A DNA stretch of 64,000 bases, from positions 26,605,501 to 26,669,500 of the forward strand of contig NC_068559.1 in assembly GCF_022201045.2 (NCBI RefSeq), written 5' to 3'. The position numbers were made by a program, and so were the translations under genes. This stretch comes from Citrus sinensis. Lineage: Eukaryota; Streptophyta; Magnoliopsida; Sapindales; Rutaceae. The stretch's first letter is position 1, and each line of letters begins with the position of its first letter. Shown here in pieces: positions 10,773 through 28,711 of this stretch. The notes beneath the pieces are model-generated. The model made no database searches, was not told the DNA's origin, and was given only the letters and a program-made list of their open reading frames with translations.

Positions 10773-13590
10773 ATGGCGCCGCAAATTGATTCCGCGAGGA
10801 GAAGAATGACCGCTGTTGCCAACCATCTTGTTCCGGTCATCAGTTCGGATTCGAATAGCGGTTTCATCGGGTTAAATAATGCCTCGATGAATGATAGCTA
10901 TCACCGGATACACGGTGAAGTGCCAAGCCACGATGTCGTTTGGAGAATTGCATGTGATGAGTCTGGCACGGAATTCACCGACATTATTTATGAAAAAGCT
11001 GTCGGTGAAGGTATTGCCAAGGCAAGTTACTACTAATACTACTAAGGTAGTCCATCAGTTACTTGAGACTTAACGCGTATGCAGTCACAGAAAATTTTGC
11101 TTATCAATTAATTTCACTTTTTTTTTTAAAATTTTTGGGGTTGATTGTGTAATTTAGATTACGATTAATAGGCCGGACAGAAGAAACGCGTTTCGGCCAC
11201 ATACAGTTAAGGAGCTCATTCGCGCGTTTAATGATGCTAGAGATGATAGTTCCGTGGGAGTCATTATTCTTACCGGGAAGGTATATATATAGATATAGAT
11301 GCAGGACATGTGCTCCCAGATTTCCATGGCCTGCAATTCTTTTATTGTTTGCTATCCTTGAATTTATTCACATGAAATCTTCGCTTATGATCCATAATGC
11401 ATTTTTATTGTTTAGGGGTTAGGGCCACCTGCCTACATTAGTCTCCAAACATACCTCTGCATCATTTTTTTTGTCACCTAGTAGGTGCGATGTCCATGCT
11501 CATAGTTAATGCTGAAAGGTCTCTATTTATTTTTTTTGTCTTTATCCTTGATTCCTTTGTATTTTTGCATTAATGGTTCGTCTATTACTCTGTATAGACT
11601 TAGATGAATTTTTCCTTACGATAACATTTTCAAATGCTTACACCAGAAAATGAATGCCTTTGGAAATTGGAACTATTGGCCCTCTCCTTATTTGACAAGT
11701 AAACTTTTGAGTTTTTTTTATATGCCTTCCAGATATCAATGAGGGCATAGTACAGAATGACATTCTACTTTTAAATATTTTTTTATGGATGGTTTGTATT
11801 GACATCTTTTTTATTTGCAACATGTTGTTGTAGGGAACTGAGGCATTTTGTAGTGGTGGTGACCAAGCATTGAGAACCAGAGATGGTTATGCCGATTATG
11901 AAAATTTTGGCCGCCTTAATGTCTTAGATTTGCAGGTACTGTGTTTACAGTGTACCCCTGAAAGGCTTACTTATAGGAACATGTGCTTGCTACCTATAAA
12001 ACCTTATTCTGAACCAAAATTTGGTGGAAGCTTTCCCTTGGACTCTTTTCCTTTGCTGGCCCTTACTCATCATTCCTATTTGAATGTTATTGCAATGCCA
12101 AATGATTAGTAATATTCAGCCTTTCCGCAGTTATTTGTGATTGATCTCCACTGGAACCATCTTCAGCTGCATATGCATATATACTTGTGCTCTTAATTGT
12201 TCATTTATATTACTTCATCTCTTATCTTGATGCAGGTTCAGATTCGGCGTCTTCCCAAACCAGTAATCGCAATGGTACACCTTCCTTAATTCTGCATGTA
12301 GATGATCTCATGGATTCTCTGTTGGAAGGTCGTGTGTGAATAAAAGATGTTGGAAATAATGCTTAAATTGGTAGAGCATTGAACTCTAAGTAGTCTGAAG
12401 ATACATGTGCTTTGGGTTACAGTTTCCTTGACAGAGACTCAAGTCTATAAGAGTATGATTGGTTTAAAATTGTTTATTCATTTTGCTTGGTGTATGTCTT
12501 ATCATCTATTCCAAACCAGGTTGCAGGTTATGCTGTTGGAGGAGGACATGTGCTGCACATGGTTTGTGATCTTACTATTGCAGCAGATAACGCAATTTTC
12601 GGGCAAACTGGTCCTAAGGTGCTTATCTATCTCTCTTACCTCATTCTCTTGGTGTTTATTTTTATTTTTAACTTGAAACGGTGTGCCAGAATTGATCGAA
12701 CATATCAAGGTTTGCAGGAAACTGGTCACTAGCAATGCCATATTTTTCTATTTATGAGTTCCTGGTTAACTGCTCTTTATAATATTCCTATTTCAAACAC
12801 TCATCTTTCTCTGCGTAAGGCAGGTTGGAAGCTTTGATGCAGGTTATGGAAGCTCCATCATGTCACGTTTGGTAAGCACCGTACAACAATGTCTTTGGTA
12901 TGCTTGATACTTTACTACCTTCCATATCTTTTAGTATTCACTTCTGGGAAAGTCAATACAAGTGATTCTTGATTTCACAGGTGGGGCCTAAAAAAGCACG
13001 TGAAATGTGGTTTTTAGCAAGGTTTTACACTGCTGAGGAGGCAGAGAAAATGGGACTTGTGAACACTGTTGTACCAGTGAGTTTGTTTGTAGCGTACCTC
13101 ATGTCCTTAACAAAATGCCAAGCTCACTAGAATCCTCTTGCTTCCCCTCTTTTCCCCTTGCTGTCACTTTTCTGGTTTTCCTATTTTTCAGCTAGAGAAG
13201 TTAGAGCAAGAAACAATTAAATGGAGTCGAGAGATCCTAAGAAACAGTCCGACTGCTATTAGAGTGCTCAAATCAGCTCTCAATGCAGTTGATGATGGCC
13301 ATGCTGGACTCCAGGTATGTTCTGTTCATAAATAAGTATAGTGTCTTCATGGTTTGCAATCTATTGACGGTTGTAGAACCCGTGAATGATGTCCGAATCA
13401 CACTTTATGAAGAAAATTGCAATGCATGTATACTAAACTGCATTGCTTATTTGCTTTTTTATTCTGCATGTAGACACTTGGCGGTGATGCCACCCTCATA
13501 TTTTATGGCACCGAGGAAGGTAGTGAAGGGAAGACAGCATTTGTGGAACGCAGACGCCCAGACTTCTTGAAATTTCCTCGACGACCTTAG
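10773..13590 (+). CDS. MENB: 1,4-dihydroxy-2-naphthoyl-CoA synthase (naphthoate synthase), peroxisomal
   Basis: Nine exons: 10773-11021, 11158-11280, 11834-11935, 12236-12274, 12520-12618, 12824-12871, 12981-13076, 13192-13314, 13474-13590, giving 331 residues. It closes the second ring of the naphthoquinone nucleus in phylloquinone (vitamin K1) synthesis by converting o-succinylbenzoyl-CoA. The crotonase fold is clear: [18 protein letters not shown] (the MenB-type active-site loop), AGYAVGGGH and GQTGPKVGSFD, ending in a DFLKFPRRP tail typical of MenB. Near the N terminus R11-M-T-A-V-A-N-H-L19 is a PTS2-like peroxisome signal. I chose the ATG at 10773 because it keeps this signal near the terminus. 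Intron 1 has a GC donor (AAG/gcaagt at 11022). Confidence 0.93.
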
Positions 13591-13805
13591 CGCTTGCTGT
13601 CTCTTAGCTTAATTTTAACCAACAACATAAACTTTTCCGGCAGGTGCTGCTTCTGTGACCATTCTCTCTTCTTAAAGATCAAAAAATAATGGAGGGGGAT
13701 AATTTGAGATAAAACGTTGTATTTGTATTTTATTTGTGGGATGCAGACCTGATTCTTCTTGTTAGTTGCACGTTTTCAGTTGTCAAAGAGACCAACCAAC
13801 CTCTG

Positions 13806-13811
13806 AATAAA
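13806..13811 (+). terminator. Likely polyadenylation signal of MenB
   Basis: AATAAA lies about 216 bases after the MenB stop codon, a normal 3' UTR length for a plant gene. A single hexamer is weak evidence in AT-rich DNA. Confidence 0.35.
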
Positions 13812-13977
13812 AGATTTTAGAAACTTTAGTTCAGCTAAGAGCTTCAATTTGACATGTGAGATCAATCCAATCCCTATCCTGACGAGCTTACAGTGCTTTC
13901 AATTCATGGCTTCTATCAACACCAACAGTATGAAAAAATTTTGATTGCTCAGAGTCAGAGCCATCATTAGCAATTTA

Positions 13978-14752
13978 TGCTGCATTTACTTTTTGGATTA
14001 GAGTGGGAATCCTGAGGAGTGGGAATCCTTGGATTAGGAGTGTGGAGTGGGAGTGGAAATAGGGTATTTACTTAAACTAAATGAAAGTATAGATTGTCAA
14101 TCAGAATTCCAATTACTTGTTTACTTTGCCTTGGATTGGGAGTAAATTATTTTAAATTATAATTTTATCCTTATGTACAGAATTATAATTTGTAATTAAA
14201 AAATTAATAAAAAACATATTTAGAAAATAAAATAAATATTTTATTATATTTATAAATTAATAATAATTACTAATATTCTTAATTATGTAAATCATAATTT
14301 TTTATTAATTTTAATTTAAATTATGTGAATAAAAATTATTAATAATAGCAACACAAATGAAATATTATTATTGATAATATAGTACAAAATTAATATTTTT
14401 TTAGAATAAAATATTTATTATTATTAATTAAATAAATAATTAATATTTATTAAAATTAATGTTTAATATTATTAATTTAAATATAATATTTATTTATTTT
14501 ATTAAATTTAATAAAATAAATATGATATAATTATTATTTTTAATAAATATGATATTATTTATTTATTTTAATTTTAATTTTAATTATAAGGATAAAATGG
14601 GAAGCGGGGGGAGTGGGAATCCCACTGTCCACTCTAAAATTGAGTGAGATCCACGAATTTCCATTCTCACTCCTCTTTTTTTAAGATAAGTAAATATTAA
14701 AGTGGGAGAAATCTACACTCCACACTCCTACTCCAACAAAAAAAACACTACC
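13978..14752. mobile_element. Miniature TIR transposon, copy 3 (inverted)
   Basis: 775 bases, opposite in orientation to copies 1 and 2: its right part reads as the complement of the left part of copy 1. The ends are TGCATTTACTTTTTGGAT-like on the left and, on the complement of the right, GGTAGTGTTTTTTTTGTTGG. Flanks are TTA on the left (13975-13977) and TTT on the right, compatible with a decayed TTA duplication. It sits between MenB and VPS34. Confidence 0.72.
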
Positions 14753-15161
14753 TTTGTGAAAGTGAGATCGTGGCATTTCGCCCTTGATTAATTTACTCGT
14801 ATCAAGAAGACAGATCAGATCAGTCAAGTAGTCAACGAATTTGTAGGACTAGGCCCAACTCTACAGGCCAACGTGGCACTTCTATTTAAATCTCCACCTG
14901 TATTCCTCCTTTCCCTGCACTATAAATACCAGTTCGTCTCATCAAAAATAAATAAATAAATAAACACCAGTTCATCCAATTTTTTATTGTTTTTGGAAAA
15001 TAATGCAATACCGGTTCATCTTCATCGTCTGAGTTTGTGTGTTTTCCACGCCAACTCGCCTGAAACTTTAGCGCGATTATCAACACTCTTAACATTTAAC
15101 AATCCATTAGAGAAACCCTAGATTATGATAATTCGCAGCTCGTGAAAGCCAAAAAGAAGCG

Positions 15162-18100
15162 ATGAGCGGAAACGAGTTCAGATTCTTCTTGTCTTGCGAC
15201 ATCAATCTTCCTGTAAAATTTCGCGTCGACAGATTGGAAGGAACTTTGCCTTCCATAAAGTCCCCCAATTCAGGTATCACTTTTAGTTTCCGCTTAATTA
15301 GACTAAAATAAGCTCTTTAACTTCTTTTATTGGCTTAATTTTTTGCACTAGCGCAACGTTGCTGCGAAATTGTCTCAATTAAGCCTTGAGCGGACTATTA
15401 GTGCAATTTTTGGAGTAATTAGTGACGAATACTCTTTTTTGTGCAATTTTTGGAGTAATTAGTGACGAATACTCTTTTTTTATTTTTTTGAATTGAGGAC
15501 TTTTACGTGAGGTGGCAATTTTCTAATAATGCTGTAATGTTTGACACTGAAGTCAATGATCGTTCTGGAATTAATTCCACCACAGAGGAGAGAAGACCGG
15601 AGCTATATGTTGAGTGTGCATTGTACATTGATGGTGCGCCATTTGGCCTTCCAATGAGAACGAGGTTTAACAACTTATGATTTCTTTCATACTTGAATTT
15701 TAAGTTTTCGTAGGCAATTAATAAAGAAGAATTGGTGCAATATTCCCATATATTAATCTTTCTTTTTGGTACAAGGTTGGAATCTATGGGACCAATGTAT
15801 TGCTGGAATGAGCCTATTACATTGAGTACTAAATATCGGGACTTAACTGCACATTCACAACTTGCTTTAACTGTGAGTTAGCAATTGCAGTTATTTGCTC
15901 TAACGGTGACACTTTTCAAAACCTAGGAGCTGAGAAATTATTTGTCCTTCATGACCTAAATTCAGGTTTGGGATGTTTCATGTGGGAAAGATGAGAGATT
16001 GGTTGGCGGGACTACCATACTTCTCTTTAATAGCAAAATGCAACTCAAAACTGGGAAGCAAAAACTTAGGCTTTGGCCGGGGAAAGAGGCTGATGGATCA
16101 TTGCCTACCTCTACGCCTGGAAAGGTTCCCAATTGTCAATCAATAAAGAAGTTTATTATGTTAAAGGTTTCACCTTAATTTTTTTTATTGACATTGCTGG
16201 TTTGCTGATCCATACGCTGTTTCACCCTCAATAGGTCCCTAAGAATGAGCGGGGGGAGTTGGAGCGTTTGGAAAAGCTTATAAATAAGTATGAAAGGGAA
16301 CAGATTCAGCGTGTTGATTGGCTAGACCGTCTCACATTCAAAGCTTTGGAGAAAATCAAAGAGCAAGAAAACTTTCGAAATGGCAATTCTTATTTATACC
16401 TGGTTGTTGATTTTGGTAGGTTAGAACACCGAGTTGTCTTTCAGGTAGTCACCATCTGCAATCATACAATTTTTTTTTGGTTCGTATAGCAGCATAAGTT
16501 TGATTTTCTTTGCTAATATTTTTTCTTCTCTATTTACTGGGTTTTTGTTTGCTCCTGAAATCTTATATGGTCATTATACGAGTTAACTATGAAACTCAAC
16601 AAACGGTGTGTGGTCTTGGCAGGTTGCTGTTGAAATTTACTTGTTTTCTTTCTTCATGTAGGAGTTATACTATGGATCTGAGTTCTTTCGTAGTGATTCT
16701 TTCCCCTCACGACTTAATAAGTTGGCTATTTATGTATAAAATATTTCAATGGAAGTGCAGACCAAAAACCATCTATAATAGTGATATGAATTCATGTCTT
16801 GGGCTGACCCGATGTATCTAGTCATTTTTTGTAGCTTAACTCAGTTTAAGTATCATGGGTGATTGTTGGATCTCTGCTAGTTCAAAAGTTGGATTCCGAT
16901 GCTGGATAAAAAAAAATGATCTTTGTCTTTTCATTTGGTCTCGGCTCATTATGTTAGATGTTTATTTTGACTATGTTGATAGGAATTGTTAGTTATGCAC
17001 AAATTAGGGTAATTCAAATTAATTTCATGTTGCTGACCAAAATATTATTTGTGGTGTCAATTTTCTTTTGTTTTACATGTAGGATTCGGGAGCAAATTTC
17101 TTATTACCAGCTCCTATAACTTCAACCAATGAACTTGTAATTGTGTGGGACCCAGAAGTGGGAAAGATAAATCCCTCTGAGCACAAGCAACTAAAGCTGG
17201 CGAGGAGTTTAACCCGTGGCATTATTGACAGGGACCTTAAACCAAGCAATGCTGAACGGAAGTAAGCTTAGGATTCTTTAACAAAGTGTTTTCTCTGTGC
17301 GTGTGTGTGTATTGTTATTGTTCTATTCTTTTGATTGATTGGTTTTTTAGGCTTGAGAACTATATCATTATGCCTACTTCTTGATTTTAAGGTCAATACA
17401 ACGAATTCTAAAATATCCACCGACAAGGACTTTGAGTGGAGATGAAAAACAGCTCCTTTGGAAATTCCGATTCTCATTAATGTCTGAGAAGAGGGCTCTT
17501 ACAAAGTTTCTCCGAAGTGTCGAATGGAGTGATGTTCAGGTCCATAGTCTGTTCTTGTTTTTCTTATAACTATTAGCTTATGGTCCTATTAATTGGGATT
17601 TAGCATAACAACTCATTAGTAGATCTATTTTCTAAGTTTAACCTGAAGCGATGCTTGTGATAGTTGTTTTACATTTTCATTTTTGATAAGCCATCTTTTT
17701 GTGGTTGAATTGTCTTGCTTAATCTAATTTATACTTAATATTGTTGCTCAATAATTGTTATTTCTGAAGATTGCTATGCTAGTGCAATTGCAGGAAGCAA
17801 AGCAAGCACTAGAACTCATGGGTAGGTGGGAAATGATTGATGTCTGTGATGCATTGGAGCTTCTTTCTCCTGTCTTTGAAAGTGAAGAGGTAGGTTTATT
17901 CTAAAGATAAATTTGGTGTTTTTGCTGCTTCCTTTATTTTAATGTATGCAAAAAATTGCTTTATATAGCTCTGGGATCTTTATTTGGGAAGAAGTTAGTT
18001 AAGGGTGAATAGTTACTCCTGCAAAACCATTTTTTATGTCCTCTATAGAAAGAATTGCTCTATCATAAAAGATTGAATAATGTTTGATTGTAATCCCTTT

Positions 18101-20541
18101 TCAACAGGTTCGTGCTTATGCTGTTTGTATTCTGGAAAGAGCTGATGATGATGAACTCCAGTGTTACTTACTGCAACTGGTTCAGGCTCTTCGGTTTGAG
18201 CGCTCTGATAAATCTCGCCTTTCTCAGTTTCTTGTACAGCGGTGTAGGCACTTTACGAGCTTCAATATTTTGTGTGTGTGTGTGTGCACATGCACGCATG
18301 CATTCGTCTTTACATCGTTTAGGTTGCATTTTATCTATTGTTCAATTAATCTGATAGTTTCTGAACTTTTACAGCATCACACAATATTGAGTTGGCTAGC
18401 TTTCTCCGGTGGTATGTTTCTGTGGAGTTTCATGATCCTGTACATGCCAAACGGTTTTATTCTACACATGAGATATTGGAAGAAAGTATGATGAAGGTTT
18501 GATTTCTTAATTATTTATTGCTTAAACAGTTGTATATTGTGGTATACATTGATGCCAAAGACTTTTACCGGATGTGTGTCTTTTCATCCGAATTTCAAAG
18601 ATAAATTTCAACTCTTTAGAAAACTTTGGCATTTGATATTTTTCTTGTTTTTCTATTTGCTCTTTAAAAACTATTGAGATCCTTGGACAATCTTGAAGGA
18701 AATGGGTGTTTGTTTACTTATGTTTTTCTTTTGTTGCATTTCTGTCCCACAATTACGGCTAGCATCTAGACTCATCTGGATGGCGGAATCATATAAATAA
18801 AAATATGATTGGTATTGAATTTTAATTCTACAGTTTAGTGATCACATCTTCCGTGTAACAGTTGACACCTGGTGTGGATGGAGAAGATGGATATAAATTG
18901 TGGCAGAGCTTGGTGCGTCAGACTGAACTGACTGCTCAATTGTGTTCTATAATGAGAGATGTTGGAAATGTACGAGGCAATACCCAGAAGAAAATTGAAA
19001 AACTTAGACAGCTTCTTTCTGGTCTCCTTAGTGAACTTACTTATTTTGAAGAGGTAGTTTCTTATTTGAACTTTCTTGTCAATTAAGCACTTAATAATTA
19101 TTTAAGGCTAAATTTTTCTCTTAAGTTGTCTGTTCATTTCTAATACTAAAGTGGCTTTTCCATTTTCCTTATGTTGTCTTTTCAGCCAATACGATCACCA
19201 TTGGCTCCAAACATTCTCATCACTGGGATTGTGCCATCAGAGTCATCTATATTCAAAAGTGCATTGCATCCTTTGCGTTTGACTTTTAGAACGGCTAGTG
19301 GTGGAACTTGCAAGATGATTTTTAAGAAGGGTGATGATATTCGTCAAGATCAATTGGTAAATTGTTACATTTCTCTACTGCCTAGAACAAAATCAACAAC
19401 CATCCTTACACTTTTTCCTTCCCCTTCTCCTTTCATTCTCCCATCCCTTTCTCCTTTCATTTTTTTATTCCCTCCAAAGAAAGTGTTTATCTATGTTGCA
19501 CAGAAGGTGGTAAATCTTTGAAATTGGTCATATCCTCCATGTGTGGTTGCTATAGGTGGTACAAATGGTGTCACTCATGGATCGTTTGCTCAAGCTGGAA
19601 AATCTTGACTTGCACTTAACTCCATATAATGTGCTTGCAACTGGACAAGATGAGGGCTTGTTGGAGTTCATACCATCTCGTTCTTTAGCACAGGTATTAT
19701 GTCATTTGAATGATGGCTTCCTTGATTGGAAAAGTGCATTACTGCATACAATTTCTGTTCTTTTTTTTTTTTTTTTGCATAAATGATCGATTGACAAATC
19801 ATTACAAACATTATTGTAGCGTGATAAATCAATGTAAATACAAAGTGGGGCCTTTGCATGAGAACCCAATTGAAATCTTTAGTCAGTCTATTAATATTTG
19901 TTGTGCTGTTGATCTGCTGAGATCAGTAAAATTTTAATAGAATTTTTGTTGTTTTGTGGTTTATGGAAAGAGAGCATTTTTAAGTTCTATCATGAGGATA
20001 GTCAATGTGAAATGAGTTATTGAATGTGCTGTAAAGCTGATCCATAACCATATTCAATATTTTGCATTCATTTTCTCCTATTCCTTACTTACTGGTTTTG
20101 CTTTCAGGAATTTTAGTCTATTTTTCCTGTTCCAATCTATTGTCACAATTGCAGTCATAGTAATGAACAGGATAACTTTATCTAGTTTTTGAAATATACA
20201 GAAATGATTAGTTAGCCATTTGTTTCCGCATCCAGATTCTCTCCGAGCATCGTAGCATTATAAGCTATTTGCAGAAGTTTCATCCTGATGAGCACGGACC
20301 TTTTGGGATTACAGCTACCTGTCTGGAAACATTTATAAAAAGCTGTGCTGGCTACTCTGTTATCACATATATACTGGGCATCGGAGACAGGTAAAATTTG
20401 GATTTGTTTGTTGCTGTTATCTAAATTTCTGCATACCATGTTTATTAGCAATTATATTTTACATTTTCACGGGGAAGTGGGGATGCAATGAAGGCCAAAG
20501 TTCTTAAATTTTGCACACATATGAGCCATGCTATTCTTCTT

Positions 20542-20588
<47 letters not shown>

Positions 20589-21183
20589 CATTTGATTATT
20601 GAGGACAGAAGCATATCTGAACTTCATTCCTCTAGGCTATGGGTGACACTGAATGAATCAAATAAAAAACTTTCGTTAGTAGTTTCTGAAATGTCTCCTT
20701 TTTCTTCTAAGCAAAATGTGTACATATGTGGTTGTTTACATCTCTTTGTAACTAAACTTGCCTAATTTTAGGTATTTTAGTCAGTAGTATCTGTCAATTT
20801 AGCCTATACTATGCACAATGTTGCGATTCATGGATGTCAAATGTTGTGTCTAAGCTCTTATGTCCCCAGACTGTCACATTCTTATTTGAGGGATTAGTAT
20901 CTGCTTCATGTCACATTCCCATTTTAGGGATGATTTTCTGCTTTATGTGGTGTCTGGTTTTCTAATTCCCTATTGCATAGGGCTTTCTCTGAATTTTTCA
21001 AGCTGAACTGAATTTCTGAAAGGCAGGCACCTAGACAACCTTCTTCTTAGGGATGATGGGCGTCTTTTCCATGTGGATTTTGGTTATATTCTTGGGCGAG
21101 ATCCCAAGCCATTTCCCCCTCCAATGAAGCTGTGCAAAGAAATGGTTGAGGCTATGGGAGGAGCGGAAAGGTTTCCCGCCCCC

Positions 21184-21225
<42 letters not shown>

Positions 21226-21751
21226 CTAAAAGATAACTTCTCTTTTAAGTCCTTTTTTCTGGATAATATTTCTATGTGCGTGTGCGTGTGTGTGTGTGTG
21301 TCTCTCTCTCTCTTTGCGCGCGCGCGCGTATGTATGGTCATTAATTGACATTTCATAAGTGGCTTACTCGTTCCTTGCAGCCAATACTATACAAGGTTCA
21401 AGTCCTACTGTTGTGAAGCATACAACATCCTCCGAAAATCTAGTAACCTTATTTTAAATCTGTTTCATCTGATGGCGGGTTCAAACATTCCTGACATAGC
21501 TTCTGATCCTGAGAAAGGCATCCTTAAGGTATCCGCTTTTTCATTTGTAATCCATGTTTACACATCTTTGTGTTTTTATATGACTGGGATTTGTGTTGGT
21601 GCTCCTTCAATAGCTTCAAGAGAAGTTTCGGTTGGACTTGGACGATGAGGCCTGTGTACACTTCTTCCAGGATCTTATCAATGAGAGTGTTAGCGCTTTG
21701 TTCCCTCAAATGGTTGAGACCATACATCGGTGGGCTCAATACTGGCGCTGA
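15162..21751 (+). CDS. VPS34: Phosphatidylinositol 3-kinase, class III (VPS34)
   Basis: Seventeen exons: 15162-15273, 15553-15664, 15776-15872, 15966-16124, 16235-16444, 17083-17261, 17392-17539, 17794-17889, 18108-18243, 18375-18496, 18862-19053, 19186-19356, 19556-19693, 20236-20390, 21027-21170, 21381-21528, 21614-21751; 818 residues, close to the usual plant length. It phosphorylates phosphatidylinositol to PI3P on endosomal and autophagic membranes with VPS15 and Beclin/ATG6. Order: N-terminal C2 domain, PIK helical domain ([20 protein letters not shown] region), kinase domain. The kinase keeps [12 protein letters not shown], the catalytic loop G674-DRHLDN680 and DFG 693-695, and ends in the class III tail HRWAQYWR. 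The acceptor of exon 2 (15553) is inferred from phase and is the least certain junction. Confidence 0.93.
15401..15480. repeat. Perfect 40-bp tandem duplication in VPS34 intron 1
   Basis: The 40 bases at 15401-15440 are repeated without a difference at 15441-15480. Each unit starts GTGCAATTTTTGGAG and ends with a T run, and a seventh T follows the second. Identity suggests a recent event. It lies well upstream of the exon 2 acceptor. Confidence 0.95.
20544..20588. repeat. (TTA)n microsatellite in VPS34 intron 14
   Basis: About fifteen ATT/TTA units in the intron that separates the GDR and HLDN halves of the kinase catalytic loop. Confidence 0.9.
21179..21329. repeat. Compound microsatellites in VPS34 intron 15
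   Basis: A C run of about 15 followed by (TC)n at 21179-21222, then 52 bases later a second compound tract of (GT)n, (CT)n and (GC)n at 21275-21329. The first begins 8 bases after the exon 15 donor. Confidence 0.9.
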
Positions 21752-26526
<4,775 letters not shown>

Positions 26527-28050
26527 AGCTGTTAAGATCTTTTTGCGGACTGGCAATTCTGGATGCAGGGGTGAATATTATCTATTTTTTTTTCTTTTTA
26601 ACCCTTTTTGTTTGAGACGTTTGGGTTGTTGTGTTGTTTTGGTCCTAGGATCTTTACAACTATATTGTAATAGAAGAATTGTTGGTTGGATACATGTACT
26701 CCAAGGTTTTTGGCTCGGTTTAGATATCTGTAATTGAAACTAATTTGGTGCACCACTCATATTTGAAATTGTTTTTTTCGCATTGCGTTTCTGTGATGGC
26801 GTCTGCACTTTAAGTTCTCGCCTCTTTTGACAAGTGCTTTCATATCTCCGTGTCTGTTCGGTGGAAAATACTTTTGCTAGAAAGTAAATTCTTCCTTAGC
26901 AAAATCTTGTAGACAACATTGTACTGCAAGTATCTATGAGTTAGGTAATTGCTAGAATACAACCTGTTTCGTGTGGCGTGTTAATTATATATTGCCGAAA
27001 GAATTGGTTTTTTATCGTTTTATTCTTGAGGATGTGCATCAGAAGCCGGGACATGCTTTCACTGTTAACTTGCATGGTGCATACTACTATAAGAACAATT
27101 GGTACTGCAAAATTGTTTTATCTGCTGCTAAATAAGCTGTCGTTTGGATTGGCGCATACGGTCGATGACTTTGCAAATTGTTTTATCAAGTGCCCACGGA
27201 CCAGGGCAAATTCGAAGGGACCAGAAAACTGAAGGTCAAGGCTGCGAGCTGCTTTTTGTTTTAGTCTTGCTTAAGCTTGGACAGGTGTTTTCTAGTTTTC
27301 TTGAAGCAAGTTGGGCAAAGAATAAATTTTAATTTGGCGGGGTACAGGAAAGGCAAAAAGGCAAGACTATTATTATTTTAATTCCATTGGGAGGACTATT
27401 TCCATCCAAAGAGAAGTGCACGACGGAGATGCTTCCATTTTCGTAAGATTGATTGATAGGCTGAGCCTCAATTGGTGGTTTCGTTTTCCTGCACACGTCT
27501 TCAATTTTATGTGCGTCATATGTTATTACCAATCATATGTTGCCAATCCACGACTTAAGTTTTGGGGGACAAAAATGGGGTAAATGAGGTTGCTATGGAG
27601 CCTCCACCTCAAGTCCCTGTATCTGGGTCCCTTTCTTCAGTATCTGTGGTTGGTAACCCTTCTCAGGAAAAGCTAACAAATTAAAATAGTCCATTGCAAA
27701 ATTGCACCGAAAAATCCACACTTGACATGAGAAAAAAGCTCTAATGATTTTCTTTCTTACTTCTACTACTGATACGCTTGTAAAATCACGACATTCTCTC
27801 AATTTTTTAACCCCACTTCTGTCCAGTTTTATATAATCAAAGATGTAAGTAAGCACGGGCAAAATATCGTGATAATTATTTCAGTTTGAAAAACAGTACT
27901 GATTGAACCATATGATGAAATGACCACAGTCCACACACCACATTTGTTGTGCCCCATTAACTTGCATCCTGCGACACACACGCACACCCAACACGATGAA
28001 GACCTGCGGCTCCTATCAAATTAGAGGCTTGCGCCACGTCTTGGTACTCT

Positions 28051-28055
<5 letters not shown>

Positions 28056-28086
<31 letters not shown>
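28056..28086. repeat. (AT)n microsatellite
   Basis: About fifteen AT units in the spacer downstream of ARF1. Confidence 0.9.
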
Positions 28087-28088
<2 letters not shown>

Positions 28089-28711
28089 GCCACCATATTC
28101 CATCGTCATTGATACATGACCGAGCCCATTCGTTATTTTCTATTCATTATTATTCTTCATTCTATTTACTATAATCTTTCTTCTCTTACCTCTCTCTATA
28201 TATCTACATACTACGATATTCTCATTTTATTATTAAATTGAAGACAAAAGAGAACATGGATTCTCCTTTGACGCCAGCTCAATGAACAAAATCATTCACC
28301 GCAATAACGTTGTAGATTCCTACTTCGTCAAAGTTACTTTGCATTGGCCCCACCTCATGGCAATTGGCATCTTTAAGGACATTACATTTCTTTTCTTTTC
28401 TTTTCGTTTATTTTTTATTTTTTCCCCAAAAAGGATTTATTCTGGTGTAATGAAATTTTGTCTTACTGGTGCTTTTACACGGTAAATTATACAAACTGCA
28501 TTTTAGTAATAATAAAGTAGATTAAATTGTTCGCAAAGATATTCCAAATGGAGTTAGATCATTCGTCCAGTCCACTGATTGAACTGGCTTTGTCCTCTTG
28601 CATTCCATTCCACCCGCATAATAAACGACAGAAATGTTGGACACGAGATGCCGAACTCTCACAGGTGAAAGCATCGGGTCCCACTTGCCACACTTCCAAA
28701 CTAATTAAGCG

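Noticed and set aside
12360-12430. tRNA-like stretch with TTGGTAGAGCA in MenB intron 4
   Set aside because: Only an A-box-like part is present. I found no clear B box or cloverleaf, so it is neither a tRNA gene nor a convincing SINE.
15530-15552. Longer VPS34 exon 2 starting before 15553
   Set aside because: Upstream AG sites give the wrong phase with exon 1. Only the AG at 15551-15552 joins in frame.
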